In this document: positions 1 through 11,941 of the stretch, piece by piece | Numbering within the stretch: the first letter of the stretch is position 1 | How the letters are laid out: each line of letters opens with the position of its first letter | From: Pegoplata infirma | Taxonomy: Eukaryota; Arthropoda; Insecta; Diptera; Anthomyiidae | Reading direction: 5' to 3' | Assembly (NCBI GenBank): GCA_963921195.1 | Contig: OY992536.1 | Span: 111,750,778-111,814,777 of the forward strand | Length of the DNA stretch: 64,000 nt | Notes under the pieces: model-generated | What the model was told of the DNA's origin: nothing | The model's input: only the letters and a program-made list of their open reading frames with translations | Database searches by the model: none | Position numbers and translations under genes: made by a program

Positions 1-250
1 ATCTTGAACTTAGAAAATCTAACTTCAGATTCTTCTTTAGAAAACACCGAGCATATAAAGTTTCAAGCAAATCGGTTTATTTTTTAAAAATATTGATCCC
101 CATGTTAAGTCTGCCATATTAAATTTTAAAAATCCAACTGCAGGTTCTTCTTAAGCGACCCCAAGAACCCATATATAAAACGTTTTAAGCGAATCTGTAA
201 TATTTTTAAAAAATTGGGCGCCATATTGGATCAGCCATATAGAAATTCAA
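1..250. repeat. Diverged tandem duplicate, about 115-bp unit
   Basis: Two diverged copies follow each other. The first has AACTTCAGATTCTTCTT near 21 and the second AACTGCAGGTTCTTCTT near 136. Both continue through a 'catataaa' stretch, a poly-T/A stretch and end near 'GCCATAT'. The array probably continues off the left edge. No coding potential is seen. Confidence 0.5.
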
Positions 251-780
251 AAGGCGTCACTCGGCATTTAAAAGTAAATATTTTTAAGTAATTTTAACAT
301 TTTTTAAAAATATGTATTCGTTTAATAAATATCGTTCATCATTTTTTTTCCATACACACATACGTTGTATGTGTATTCAATTTGTAGTGCTTTCAAATTG
401 TAATATATTCAGTTTTTAAGTTTTCTAAACAAGCATGTTAAATATTTTCAAATTTACCAAATTGCAATTTTCGGAATTTGAAATTTACAATTTTAGCATT
501 TTAAATGTTTTGAAATTTGCTAAAATTGCAATTTTAAAATTTTTAAATTTGCTGTGGCCAGTTTTTTTTTTTTAATTTTAAAATTTTTAAATTTGCTGTC
601 ACCAGTTTTTTTTTTTTCATTTTCAAATTTTTAAATTTGCTAAAATATTTTCTTCAGAAATTTTAAAATTTGAATATATTCATTTTGAAAATATGTTCAA
701 GTATTCTAATATTTTCTGTAGTAATACTAGAAAATTATTATATTCTATGCAATTTTTGACTACTGCCAGTAGCAAAACAA
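251..780. other. AT-rich non-coding stretch
   Basis: Low-complexity A/T sequence. The only structure is a short motif (AATTTTTAAATTTGCT followed by a T run) repeated three times between about 530 and 640. No gene or element boundary is visible. Confidence 0.5.
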
Positions 781-1325
781 ACCCTGGTAAATATACAAGT
801 TTTTTGCCATAAAAAACAGTAGTTTAACCAAACAATTTGTAAATTTACAATTTTGGTTTTTGATTTTCTACTTTATTTGTAAATTTACAACTTTTTTTGT
901 AAGTTTACAATTTTTTTTTGTAAATTTTAATTTTATTTGCAAATTTTACAATTTTTATTGTAAATATACGTGTTTTTCTATATTTTTTTCCGGTTAAAAC
1001 AGTAGTTTAACCAAATAATTTGTTAATCTACAATTTATTTTTTCATTTTCTATTTTTTCTTTGTAAAATAACAACCTTTTTCTGTAAGTTTACATTTTTT
1101 TTTTTTGTAAATTTACCAAATTTTTTGTAAATTTACAAAAAAAAATGTTCATCTCGAAGTTAATATTTTACAAAAAAAATTGTAAATTTACATTTTCTTT
1201 TGTTAAATCAATTTACAAATTATCCCCGTAACATTACGGGGATTCTTGCTAGTACATATTTTACAAAACCTGCCCCGTAAAATCAAGGGGATTTTATGTC
1301 ATTTTACAAACTTTTTTTTTTGAGT
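781..1325 (+). repeat. Partial CACTCAAAA-ended element, right half only
   Basis: This matches the right end of the complete element at 1470-3232 in the same orientation: the TGTAAATATACAAG start, the 'cagtagtttaacc' segments, the two CCCCGTAA/TTACGGGG hairpins (1223-1241 and 1273-1292) and the terminal ATTTTACAAAC-T9-GAGTG. The left half is missing. It lies head-to-tail with the next copy, 144 bp away. Confidence 0.7.
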
Positions 1326-1469
1326 GTGGGACTAAGTTTTAAAAGGACGTTATTATCCTCTTTTTTCCTGATATGTCACAATAATAAAATCGAGATTTTA
1401 GCCAATAATTGTGACATCCTAGGACAAGTACAAATATTAAAAAAAATATTTTTCAAAAATGTAATCCTG

Positions 1470-3232
1470 CACTCAAAAAAAAAAGTTTGTAAAATTACAA
1501 GTAAAAGGTCTTGTAATTCTATTTTACTAATATTTTTGTCTTTTTACAAAAATTGTTGTATATTTAATAAAACGAAAACTGCAGTTTGCTTTGTAATTTT
1601 ACTATTATATGTTGGTAAATTTATTTTACAAATTTTTTAGGTAAATTTACAAAAAAGTGAATTATTTTACAAATAAAAAAATATTACAAGGTGTTTAGTT
1701 TTTTTTACACAAGAAAACTGTAATTGTACAACAAAATTTTACTTGATGTTATTTAGTATTTTTACCAAAAAAATGTTTTTTTACAATTTTTTTTTTTAAT
1801 ATCGTTTAAAAGGTTTTCAGTTTTTTAACACAAAAAAATGTAATTAAACAAAAAAGTTCAGATTTTTTTGTGTTTTGGAGTAAAAAATTTAGTTAGAAAT
1901 TATTTTTTATAAATATAAAATTTCATGAAAAAAAAATTGGAAATTTTTAAAGTTCCGGACACAAACATTTTTCAACTAATTGTAAGCTTTAGCAAAAAAA
2001 ATAAATTTTTACACAATTTTTTGTAATTTACGTTAAGTAAAATACCACAATTTTTATGTGTTTCTACTATATAATTGTTCTGGTTTTTTTTTTTTTTTTT
2101 TGTATTTTTACCATTTTGTGGTAATTTTACCATATTTTTTTGGTAATTTTACCATATTTTTTTTAAATTTGGCACCTAAAATGTCAATAAAAAGCTGCCA
2201 ATTATGAAAAATTAAGTTTTTCTTATTTTAACAGGTACTTAAACATCCAATCAACAATATCGAAAAAAAAAATTTTCCGATTTTTTAAAAATACTTGTGA
2301 AAATAATTAAAAATTAAAAAAAAAAAATTGTTATTTTTTGACTAATTTTTCCTGAAAGTATAAGAAATTTCTTGTGTAGCCTCCTTCGCAATTCTCATAT
2401 GTTCTACTTAAGAAAAACGAAATGTCGATAAAAATAAAAAAGTGCTGTGTTATATATTAAAAAGTTTGTTAAAAGTGTTCAAGTGAAAAAAAATCATTTC
2501 AGGTTGTTGAAGTGCTTCTCCAGCTGCCGAAGAAGGAAAAATAAGATGCACCAATAGAAAAAAACTTTAAATTTACAAACAAATATGTAAAGAAACCAAA
2601 TTTTTTGTAAATTTACAAAACAAATATGAAAATTTAAACTACTGTTTTTACGCAAAAAAATAAGAAAAAATGGTATATATAATAAAAATTGTAAATTTAC
2701 CACTTTTTATTGTAAATATACAAGATTTTTACCATAAGAAACAGTAGTTTAACCAAACAATTTGTAAAATTACAATTTTGGTTTTTGATCTTCTACTTTA
2801 TTTTGTAAATTTACAACTTTTTGTTGTTAGTTTACAACTTGTTTTGTAAATTCTAATTTTTTTTTTCAAAATTTACAATTTTTATTGTAAATATACGTGT
2901 TTTTAAAACAGTAGTTTAGCCAAATAATTTGTTAATCTACAATTTATTTTTTTCATTTTCTATTTTTTCTTTGTAAAATAACAACCTTTTTCTGTAAGTT
3001 TACAATTTTGTTTTGTAAATTTATAAAATTTTTTGTAAATTTACAAAAAAAATGTTCACCTGGAAGCTAATATTTTACAAAAAAAATTGTAAATTTACAG
3101 TTTCTTTTGTTAACTCAATTTACAAATTATCCCCGTAACTTTACGGGGATTCTTGCTAGTACATATTTTACAAAACCTGCCCCGTAAAATCACGGGGATT
3201 TTATGTCATTTTACAAACTTTTTTTTTGAGTG
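1470..3232 (+). mobile_element. TA-type non-autonomous transposon, CACTCAAAA termini
   Basis: The element starts CACTCAAAAAAAAAAGTTTG and ends with the inverted version of it (…CAAACTTTTTTTTTGAGTG). A copy in opposite orientation lies at 44531-46236; the shared central block includes the segments near 2338-2410 and 2500-2550. That other copy is flanked by TA on both sides; this one has TG on both sides. The interior is largely the self-complementary motif TTGTAAATTTACAA in many variants, plus two CCCCGTAA/TTACGGGG hairpins near the right end. No transposase frame is present. TA flanks fit Tc1/mariner-type mobilisation (inference). Confidence 0.75.
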
Positions 3233-4299
3233 TGTAAACCTTTGACTTTTAAAAGAAAACAGGATCGCGAACTGAAAAACTATAAATGCAGTTTTACAAC
3301 ATTAGTCTCTAGTTCCAAACTTATAGTATCCAGTTTTTATTTAATGACTGTTTTTCCTTTCGCCGGACGGTGTAATGATCATAAATACAAACTTTTACGT
3401 GTTTTATAAATGTATTGTAACAATGATTTCCGATTTAACCTCACTTACCAATTAATTTCATCTTCCTTAATCTGAACATATTTTGATAGATGTTTTCCAG
3501 ATTTAAAACAACATTATTTTGTGTTAATCATCAAGTATTCAGATATTAATATTTTAAATACTTGTATGTATTTATATGTTAATTCAACCATTAAAAAAAT
3601 AATTGTTTAAATTAATAAAGCTTACCAGTTGTAAAACCATTTAAATTTGATGTAAATAAAACAGCAATCAAAATAATTACAATTTAATGTTTGTCTGTAT
3701 GTTGTATTCGCAAATGTTATCACTTTATTTCATTATGTTTAAATACACTATTTTTTTTATTTATATATATATTTAACATAATTCTTTTTTTTAATGTTTT
3801 GTCACTTTTAATTAATTATCATTTTTATTTCATTTTTTTTTTTGTTGTTAAGTTTAATTATTATTATTGTTCACATAATTTAATGATGCATGAAAATTAC
3901 AATGTATATATGAGTTTTCATGCATACATACACATGATTTGTGGTTATTAATGTAGGAAAGTGTAATAGTTTTTAAAAAAATAACCTAACCTTAATAATC
4001 TTTGCAGTGATGAAAAAAAAAATTTTTTTTGAACCTTTGTTTTACAATTTTAATAATTATTTAAATTTATTTTTAATATTCACGCCCACAAAAGGGGACG
4101 GGAAAAATAAAATTTTCTTATCCCCTGGATCCATGTTTAGGGCTTAAAACTTTTTCTCACATAAAATTATTTCATCAAATTTATTTAAAAATAAAAAAAA
4201 AAAATATTATTCATTCGGTCTTTTAGTTGTGCAATGCAAAGAAATTTATTCTAGTTCGAGGTCATTTATTTTCTCCGTTATGAATTATTATCAAAAGTA
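3233..4299. other. AT-rich non-coding stretch
   Basis: No gene, exon or element end is recognised. Simple A/T sequence with a few G/C-containing islands, for example 'cgccggacgg' near 3361. Confidence 0.4.
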
Positions 4300-4574
4300 C
4301 ATATCGTTGGCTTATTGTTAGTCGGCAAATCTGTCAAGTCCATTTTTATAAACATTGAGATTTTAATGTAGTAGGCATTGTGTAGCTCAAAATACTTCAT
4401 TTGAAAAAAAATCAATAAATACAAATTTAAATCAGATGAACTAAAGAAGAAAACTGCGTTTATAAACTTAAAAAAAAGTCAACCTAAAAAAAAATTTAGA
4501 AAGTTTTTTGTACCTCCTAAAATTAAAAATTAAAAAAGGACTTGACAGGATTGCCGACTAAGCCAACGATATGT
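4300..4574. mobile_element. 275-bp MITE with long terminal inverted repeats
   Basis: Left end ACATATCGTTGGCTTA…GTCGGCAAATCTGTCAAGTCC, right end its near-perfect reverse complement (GGACTTGACAGGATTGCCGAC…TAAGCCAACGATATGT). The arms are about 45 bp around an A/T core. No coding frame. Superfamily not assigned because a clean target duplication is not seen. Confidence 0.7.
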
Positions 4575-5184
4575 TTCTCTACTCATAGAATTTCTGCTTT
4601 ATAAATTTTGATTTTAAGGATTGAATTGACAATACTTTCGGGAATTTTTTAATGATTTTCCATTATCAGAATTCTTAAAAACAAACTTATAATCCCAGCT
4701 CTTAGTACGAGAGAATTTGTCTTAATTTAGAAACAAAAACAGAGACTACATTTACCATTTGCCGATGGCAAACACAATATAAAAATCGACCTGTGCTTTC
4801 ATTTGGGTGTAATACTGATCAAATTTCGAATTCGTAGACTTCTTTTATGTCTTTTAACTGTAGTTCGCACTTGGTTGAAATTATTGAGAATATGAATATT
4901 TGATGTTTGAAGCTCGACAGTATTACCACAATTCTGATAATTGGAAATAATTGGATAATTCCCGAAACGATTGTAAACAAAATCTTAAAAATTTATAAAA
5001 TTTTGAAAGCAGAAACTACCATATCGTCGCTGAGCACTAAAAAGGAGTCATGTGTTAATTTAACATTTGATTCAAATTAAACTCATGTTTTAAGACAAAG
5101 AATTAAAAATTTTGAGAGGGGATATTCTAGCTCGAGGTAATATATCTTTATTTATTAAAAAAAAATTGGATTTAATAAGACCTT
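4575..5184. other. Non-coding stretch between repeats
   Basis: No gene seen. It includes 'catatcgtcgctgagcactaaaaaggagtcatgtg' near 5020-5055, which resembles a segment at 34895-34925 (cgtcgctgcgcctaaaaatggagtcatgtg), so at least part of it is a dispersed repeat. Confidence 0.4.
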
Positions 5185-5880
5185 TTCTTTCTCAGAATCT
5201 AAGACTTTTCCTATACGAAAAATGTCTTAGAATCTAAAACTTTTTCTATACGACAAAAGTCCCAGAATCTGAAATTTTTTCGAAATTTTTGAAATTGAAA
5301 AATGTTACAATCTAAGACTATTCCTATGCAAAAAAGTCTCTGAATCTGATACTTTTTACAAACAAAAAATGTCTCGGAATCTAAGACATTTTATGTATGA
5401 AAAATGTCTCAGAGTCTGAGACTTTTTCTATACGAAAAATGTCTTAGAGTCTGAGACTTCTTCTATACGAAAAATGTCTCAGAATCTGAGACTTTTTCTA
5501 TACGGAAAATGTTTCAGAATCTGAGACTTTTTCTATACGAAAAATGTCTCAGAATCTGAGACATTTTCTTTGCGAAAAATGCCTTAGAATCTGAGACTTT
5601 TGCTGTACGAAAAATGTCTCAGAATCTGAGACTTTGCTATACGAAACATTTTTCAGAATCTAAGACTCTCAGAATGTGAGATTTTTTCTTTATGAAAAAT
5701 GTCTGAGACTTTGCATACGGTAAGTGTCTCAAAATCTGAGAATTTTTATTTTGGCAAAATTTCTATGGACTTTAGACTTTTAAAATCCCTGAATCTAAAA
5801 CTTTTTCTATACGAAAAATATTTCACAATCTGAAACTTTATATGAAGGAAAAATCTATGAATTTGAGACTTTTTATATAG
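5185..5880 (+). repeat. Array of a self-complementary 35-bp unit
   Basis: About twenty imperfect copies of a unit built as GTCTCAGAATCTGAGAC, then TTTTTCTATACG, then AAAAAT. The core CTCAGAATCTGAG is itself an inverted repeat. The copies from about 5395 to 5640 are most regular; the flanks are degenerate. The same unit in reverse orientation makes up 10310-10790 and 20640-22255. Confidence 0.8.
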
Positions 5881-5998
5881 CCCAGCAAAAACTTCGCTTA
5901 CCAAGTAATTAACTTAAGGGGTTAGCAAAAATATGAGTTACCAATTTCAATATTAATTACTTTAACACGGTGATGTCATTGGAGGTAACCACGCTGGG
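5881..5998. mobile_element. Short element with CCCAGC termini
   Basis: Begins CCCAGCAAAAACTTCG and ends GGTAACCACGCTGGG, so the terminal 6 bp are inverted repeats. The CCCAGCAAAA start is shared with larger elements at 47638, 49257, 57290 and 62138. 118 bp, no coding potential; probably an internally deleted relative. Confidence 0.45.
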
Positions 5999-6840
5999 AG
6001 GACAAATTTCTCCAATAGAAAAAGTCTCAGATGTATACCAAAAATCTGTTAGAGTCTATTAATTTTTAAGTTAGAAAATTTGAAATTAAAAAAAAATGTT
6101 GCCCCCTTAGGGCGGGGCCCTGTTTACGTGCCCAATGTGCCGATATGGTTAAAACGGAACTGACTTATGTGTTAAATTCAAGGTTTTGCATTTTATCATG
6201 AAGTAATCTAAATTCTAAATGGCGAATAATCAGGCCTTTTGAAAGCAATTCAATTATTTTAGTATTTAAAGTACAGCATCTTTCAGTGATGTCGATTAAT
6301 GTGGAAGCTCCTGAACAAATACAAGAAAAAACGAAAACTCATCACCAGTTTACGAAATCTGTTTATTAATGAAGAGCTCTTAAATATCAAAATTTCAAGG
6401 TCCTGGTTTACATAATGTCGCTTTAAACCACCATCAAAATTTTTTTTGTCTTCGTTTCCCTCAATAACAATGGTTTCATAAACAAAAATTCATAAAATAT
6501 TTACATTTTATTTAAATATTTTTCAAAAAGAATCACTTAAAAATGAAGTTATATGGCGCAAATTAAGCCTAAATAAAAGTTCGTCTGAAAAATATTTTGA
6601 AAAACTCCAAATTTCAAATTGCGAAATCTTGAAAACCGTTCGAGACCGTAATTAAAAAGTCGAGCAATTTTGTTTTGACTTTTTTTTTAAATCGAAAATG
6701 TACGATTTTTTTTTTTTCAAACTCATTTGGCAGCTCGAGATAGCTCTAAGTACTTGTTATGTTATTTTATAATGTGAAAAATTAATGACCTTGAACTGGA
6801 TAACACATTTTTTTCAAAAAACAGTTTTTTTAGACGTTGG
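5999..6840. other. Non-coding stretch
   Basis: No exon or complete element found. A short G/C island ('cttagggcggggccctg') lies at 6106-6122. The rest is A/T-rich sequence without an open frame. Confidence 0.4.
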
Positions 6841-7330
6841 TTTAGTTCTTCAACAGAGAAATTTTTTACACCTGGTCCGATTTTGCCCATCTCTAAACTT
6901 AACCAGCCTATGATTGTAATACATAATCGTGCCACGCATCAGGAGTTTAACTATTTAAGTTTTTCACAGACGGGCGGACAGACGTTTATCATTAAAATAT
7001 TTTGTATACATTCAGAGAAGATATATGATTGTCGCAACCATAATTTAATAGCGTCATATTATGATTGAAAATTGTATCATAATATGTTTATAGCAATCAT
7101 ACAATTTTTGTAGCAATCATTTTTCGAATATTTAGCATCATAACATGATTGCTGCAAAAATGTTTTGGTTGCTACAAACAAGTTATGATAAAACTTTCAA
7201 CCATAATATGACGCTCTTAAATTATGGTTGCCACAATCATATCTTTTCTCAGCATGTATCGATCCTTTATCGACTCTTTAGGGAGGGTCCAATACCGATA
7301 TTTTAATGCATTACACATGGCATGACAAAT
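6841..7330 (+). mobile_element. Mini-me-like relic split by a hairpin element
   Basis: The right half has the hallmarks seen in the other mini-me copies of the window: a CAGACGGGCGGACAGACG tract at 6967-6984 and, after an interruption, ATCGATCCTTTATCGACTC with 'ccaataccgatattt' (7257-7305). The interruption is a foldback element at 7013-7252. The 5' part is too diverged to place exactly. Confidence 0.5.
7013..7252. mobile_element. 240-bp foldback MITE
   Basis: The left arm starts CAGAGAAGATATATGATTG and the right arm ends with its near reverse complement CAATCATATCTTTTCTCAG. The arms also share CAACCATAATTTAA and GCGTCATATTATG. It sits inside a mini-me-like relic. No frame and no certain target duplication. 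Confidence 0.65.
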
Positions 7331-7495
7331 CTGAAGGGTATGAAAAACAAGCATTCTATGTATAATGCTAACAAAAAAAGAGTTTAATTAAATTTCAATA
7401 TTTTTTTAATTTAACAAATTAACGATAAATCAGTGTTAAGCATTGTTTTTATTTGTATTTTTTTACTGCCATTGAATGAGTGCTTATGTACGTTA
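7331..7495. other. Short unique spacer
   Basis: A/T-rich, nothing recognised. It ends with the TA (7494-7495) that flanks the next palindromic element. Confidence 0.4.
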
Positions 7496-9313
7496 GAGCG
7501 ACTCAACTTGTATGGAAGCGAAAAAAGTGATTTAGTTACCCCTCTCTAAATAAAGCTTGATATGTTTTACGATGATTCCCAAAATATTTTGGTTCTAGCG
7601 TTGACCATCCGTGAGCTGGACCATTTTTAAAAAAGGTATTTTTTTCAGTTTTTCGATTTTTTTTGTACTTTGCTTCATGAAGACATAAATAAAATTTGGT
7701 ATCATCGAAAAGAGTTTTTGAAGCAGCATCCAATGGTATATAAAACTTGACCACTTGCGACCTGCTAATTGAGATATTTAACTAAATACATATTTTCGTT
7801 TCGGGTTTTCATACAAATTCTACGTATTTGGAAATAATGTTCAGCTTTTCCAATTGAATCTGTTTTAAAATAATGTTAGGCTATTTTTTTTTTTTAATTA
7901 TTCACATAAAACGCGAAAATCGCGATATATTTTATCATTTTCAAATATAGGCGATATGGGTATCAAATTTTTTTATTTTTCAATTATAATAACCAGGTGA
8001 TAAGTAAAAGATCTGTTTTCAAATCTAGGATGCTGTGAGATAAATTTAAGTTTTTAAATATTAATTTTTTAGCCATGTTCTGCTTTTAAAATTGAATCTG
8101 TTTTAAAATAATGTTAATTAATTTTTTTTTATTATTCACATAAAACGCGAAAATCGCGATATATTTTATCTTTTTTTAATATAGGCAATATGGGTATCAA
8201 ATTTTTTCATTTTTCAATTATAATAACCAGGTGATAAGTAAAAGATCTGTTTTCAGATAAAGGATGCTGTGAGATAAATTTAAGTTTTTTAATATCAATT
8301 TTTTAGCCATGTTCTGCTTTTTAAATTGAATCTGTTTTAAAATAATATTAATTTATTTTTTTTTTATTCACATAAAACGCGAAAATCGCGATATGTTTTA
8401 TCTTTTTTTTTTTGATATTGGCAATATGGGTATCAAATTTTTTCATTTTTCAATTATAATAATCTGGTGTTCTAATAGTAACTATTTTTCTCATTTCATA
8501 CATATATGTATTCAACTAAAGAAATAATATTTGAAAACTTTAATATATTTCACAGCATCCTAAAATTGAAAACAGATCTTTTGCTTACCACTAGATTATT
8601 ATAATTGAAAAATGAAAAAATTTGATACCCATATTGTCTATATTAAAAAAAGATATAATATATCGCGATTTTCACGTTTTATGTGAATAATAAAAAAAAA
8701 ATTAATTAACATTATTTTAAAACAGATTCAATTTTAAATGCAGAACATGGCTAAAAAATTAATATTTAAAAACTTAAATTTATCTCACAGCATCCTAGAT
8801 TTGAAAACAGATCTTTTACTTATCACCTGGTTATTACAATTGAAAAATAAAAAATTTTGATACCCATATCGCCTATATTTGAAAATGATAAAATATATCG
8901 CGATTTTCGCGTTTTATGTGAATAATTACAAAAAAAAATAACCTAACATTATTTTAAAACAGATTCAATTGGAAAAGCTGAACATTATTTCCAAATACGT
9001 AGAATTTGTATGAAAACCCGAAACGAAAATATGTATTTAGTTAAATATCTCAATTAGTAGGTCGCAAGTGGTCAAGTTTTATATACCATTGGATGCTGCT
9101 TCAAAAACTCTTTTCGATGATGCCAAATTTTATTTATGTCTTCATGAAGCAAAGTATAAAAAAAATCGAAAAACTGAAAAAAATACCTTTTTTAAAAATG
9201 GTCCAGCTAACGGATGGTCAACGCTAGAACCAAAATATTTTGGGAATCATCATAAAACATATCAAGCTTTATTTTCAGAGGGGTAACTAAATCACTTTTT
9301 TTTTGAGTCGCTC
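7496..9313. mobile_element. 1.8-kb palindromic TA-flanked element
   Basis: The termini are GAGCGACTCAA… and …TTGAGTCGCTC, with TA immediately outside on both sides (7494-7495, 9314-9315). The two halves are inverted copies over almost the whole length, with the centre near 8490. Each half holds direct repeats of a 'cataaaacgcgaaaatcgcgatat' segment (near 7907, 8145, 8370 and mirrored). A 72-codon open stretch without an ATG start is mirrored in both arms (7536-7754 minus, 9068-9286 plus; four residue differences); I do not recognise it and do not call it a gene. No transposase. Confidence 0.8.
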
Positions 9314-9315
9314 TA

Positions 9316-9567
9316 ATGTACGTGTGTGTGAGTTCGTGCTTGAGCACTTGTGGGATTTGTTAATTAACATTTTAATTGTATGTGTGAATGTTGTTTTAGA
9401 AATGTTATTGTTATTTTTAAATACACACACATACATATTAAAAATAATAAACAATCTTATTCAAAAATATTGTCGGTAAATGTTTAGTTTTTCTGCATTT
9501 AAAATTTAATTATGCTAATTACTGCCTATTGCTGTTCCCAATACCCTACACAATGGTAAAGGTGTTA
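9316..9567. other. Spacer with TG/CA-rich stretch
   Basis: Nothing coding. It holds 'tgtgtgtgag' and 'acacacacatacata' simple stretches and a 'taccctacacaatggtaaaggtgt' segment resembling the end of a mini-me element. Confidence 0.4.
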
Positions 9568-9989
9568 TGATACTTGCTAGTTTTTGTATTTTTTTTTTAT
9601 TTTGGAGAACAGTGCAAATATATTTCCATAGGAAAACTGACTGTAAAGAGTATGAAAATATCATGAAAAAAACTTAAAATGTCAAAAAATATACGTGTGT
9701 TATCGATAATTTTGCAGTGACTGTCAAAAAAAATATAAAAATTTTCAACTTAAAATTGACATTTCCAGAACAAAATGTGTTGTCAATTTTGTTAGTTTTT
9801 GCTCGAATGAACCGGTTTTACATTTGTTTTGGGCTTTTTTTTAGCTATTTTGGGCGAGTTATTTTGTAAATAAAAGTTGGCAATATTGTTTTTTTGTTTT
9901 GTTTTTATTTTATTTGTTGTTATTTCTCGCATTTGTTGTTTCATTCGATCAATCCTGAAAAAATCCAATACAGAAACTAGCAAGTATCA
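9568..9989. mobile_element. 422-bp MITE, TGATACTTGCTAG termini, TA flanks
   Basis: Left end TGATACTTGCTAGTTTTTGT, right end ACAGAAACTAGCAAGTATCA, flanked by TA at 9566-9567 and 9990-9991. The interior is A/T-rich with shorter inverted motifs. No open frame of transposase type. It probably interrupted a mini-me-like end. Confidence 0.75.
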
Positions 9990-9991
9990 TA

Positions 9992-10309
9992 CCACCTTAA
10001 GCGTTTTATTGAGGAAGTGGCATCTTTTAATCCCATTGGGCCAAGTGCATGTCTTTCTTCAAATATACAAAAAATGTGTTTTGTTGGGGCGGTTTAAGTT
10101 ATTTAAGGGGGAACTTTTTTACCTCTGGCTTAATTTTTCCCATTTTTGAACTAAATTAGCCTTTGACCATACGCATAGCACATTTTTAGTACAGAAAAGT
10201 ACAGGAATCTGTAAAAAAAATATTTTTAAACATTTTTGGGATGAAAAACTACTAAGATTGGGTCACATTTTTTGAGTTTCTTGGACAATTTTGAACAGAA
10301 ACTTTTTGA
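9992..10309. other. Non-coding spacer
   Basis: No gene recognised. It includes 'gaccatacgcatagcacattttta' and a poly-A stretch, then grades into the repeat array. Confidence 0.35.
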
Positions 10310-10790
10310 AATTACAAGACATTATGCCAACAAAAAATTTATCAGATTCTCATAAATTTTTCGAATAGAAAAATTCCTTTATTCTGAAAAACTTTTCATA
10401 TAGAAAAATTCTCAGATTCTTAAACACTTTTCTTATAGAATAGATTTTTCATAAAAAAATTAGCAGATTTCGAGGCGTTTTTCATATAAAAAATTCTCCG
10501 ATTTTTAGAATTATTCGTACATAAAAATTTTCAGATTCTGAACCTTTTTTCGTATAGAATAATTCTCAGACTCTTAAGATATTTTTCGTATAAAAAATTG
10601 TCAGACTCTGAGGCATTTTTCGTAGATTTTGATAAGTTTTTCGAACAGAAACATTTTTTGTAAAGAACATTTTCAGATTCTGAGACATTTTCATAAGGTA
10701 AATTCGTCGATTTTGAGACGTTTTGAGACGTTTTTTTTAGAAAAATTGTAAAATTCAAAAACATTTTTTCTACAGAAAAAGTCTAAAAAA
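10310..10790 (-). repeat. Array of the 35-bp unit, reverse orientation
   Basis: Units read TTCTCAGATTCTGAG…TTTTTCGTATAGAAAAA, the reverse complement of the 5.2-5.9 kb array. At least ten degenerate copies can be followed; spacing is about 35-40 bp. Open frames reported through it are artefacts of the repeat. Confidence 0.7.
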
Positions 10791-10797
10791 TTATTTT

Positions 10798-10905
10798 TAT
10801 ACCCTCGGACCACAGTGTGGCGGTATATGCACTTTGTCTTTCCGTTTGCAACGCATAAAAATATCGGTCGGGGACCCCATAAAGTATATATCGTTAAACC
10901 ATATT
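10798..10905 (-). mobile_element. 3' end of a mini-me-like element (minus strand)
   Basis: ATACCCTCGGACCACAGTG, then 'ctttccgtttgcaacgc', then a block 'aatatcggtcggggacccc' and 'ataaagtatatat'. Reverse-complemented, this is the conserved 3' portion of the elements at 11137-11790 and 61435-62076 (tatatactttatggggtc…gagggtat). Confidence 0.6.
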
Positions 10906-11136
10906 CAATTTGAGCTATCTGCTTATTTTAATAAAATGAGTTTTTGATGGCAAAATGTTCCCTCGCATGGGCTTCAACAATGGTATTAATTTCAGAAAAA
11001 AACCAACCCAACCAACCTCAATTTTTTTTCAAAGTACATTTTTTAACTGAAAAACTTGTCTGATCGAAATGAACTTTTGCTAATAAAGCTCAATAATAAG
11101 CTAATAAAGCTCAACAAAATTCAAAAATAAAAAAAT

Positions 11137-11790
11137 AACAAGTAAAAAAGTTAAATTCGGCCTTGCCGAATGTAGCGATACCCTCCACAATTTCAAAAAG
11201 ATTATTGCAAAAAACTTTATTTAAAAGGAAATTACTTTTGAAAAAAAAAAGTTTTGAATAAAAATTTCCGCAAAAAAAATTTTTGGTAAAAAAAAATCCG
11301 CGATTTTTTTCTTTTTTTGTCCAAAAATATGTTCGTACTTGTTTAAATACCATTTGGTGTTCAATTATGTTCACATATGTCAACCAGAAGCCGAATTAGA
11401 GCATTTTGTATTTTTAGGTTATGTTGAATGTAATGAAATTTTTGAGGTGTGCTTACATTTTCGTTCATAACTTTTGAACCGCTGAACCGATATCGCTCAA
11501 ATGCAATACCAAACTTCTCGGGAGAACTTCCAATATATATGTTAAGTTTCAGTCATCTCTGTGCAATATTTTGTCCGTGAGAGCATTTTCCACAGACAGA
11601 CAGACAGACGGACAGACGGACAGACGGACAGACGGACAGACGGACATCGCTAGAATGTCTTAAAATCGATCGGGCATCATGAATATATATACTTTATGGG
11701 GTCGCAGACCGATATTTCGATGAGTTACAAACGGAATGATAAACTTATATATACCCTCTATCACTAACAATAAGTGGAGGGTATAAAAAA
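11137..11790 (+). mobile_element. Mini-me/DINE-type non-autonomous element
   Basis: Starts AACAAGTAAAAAAGTTAAATT, with a CGGCCTTGCCG hairpin and ATACCCTCCAC. It then has a variable A/T part, a conserved 'cataacttttgaaccgctgaa' block, an (AGAC/GGAC)n tract at 11594-11645, the core CATCGCTAGAATGTCTTAAA and a (TA)n stretch, and ends GTGGAGGGTATAAAAA. ACCCTCCAC near the start pairs with GTGGAGGGT at the end. A core plus GTCY microsatellite plus TA run is how mini-me elements of Diptera are described; such DINE-like elements are usually placed with Helentrons. A close copy is at 61435-62076. Confidence 0.8.
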
Positions 11791-11799
11791 TCTAAAAAA

Positions 11800-11935
11800 A
11801 AATTTTTCTTTTTTTTTTACCTTGTGAATTTTGACCTCAATGAAGCACGGGTTAGAGTTATCCGATTTGGGTGAAATTTGGTCCATATTAGTTTTAGACC
11901 ATGTGGCACAATATTTCGACCCGACGATATTCAAT
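11800..11935. repeat. Short relic of a dispersed repeat
   Basis: The phrase 'gttatccgatttgggtgaaatttggtcc…ttagttttagaccatgtggcac' parallels segments at 18990-19110 and 41298-41458 (cggac/ccaaat motif next to 'tggcac' or 'gtcaaatgg'). Boundaries are unclear. Confidence 0.4.
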
Positions 11936-11941
11936 AAAAAA

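Noticed and set aside
1296..1640. 114-codon open frame
   Set aside because: It bridges the end of one repeat element and the start of the next; composition is that of A/T sequence.
5185..5880. CRISPR-like regular repeats
   Set aside because: Repeats are contiguous and degenerate without unique spacers, in a eukaryotic genome.
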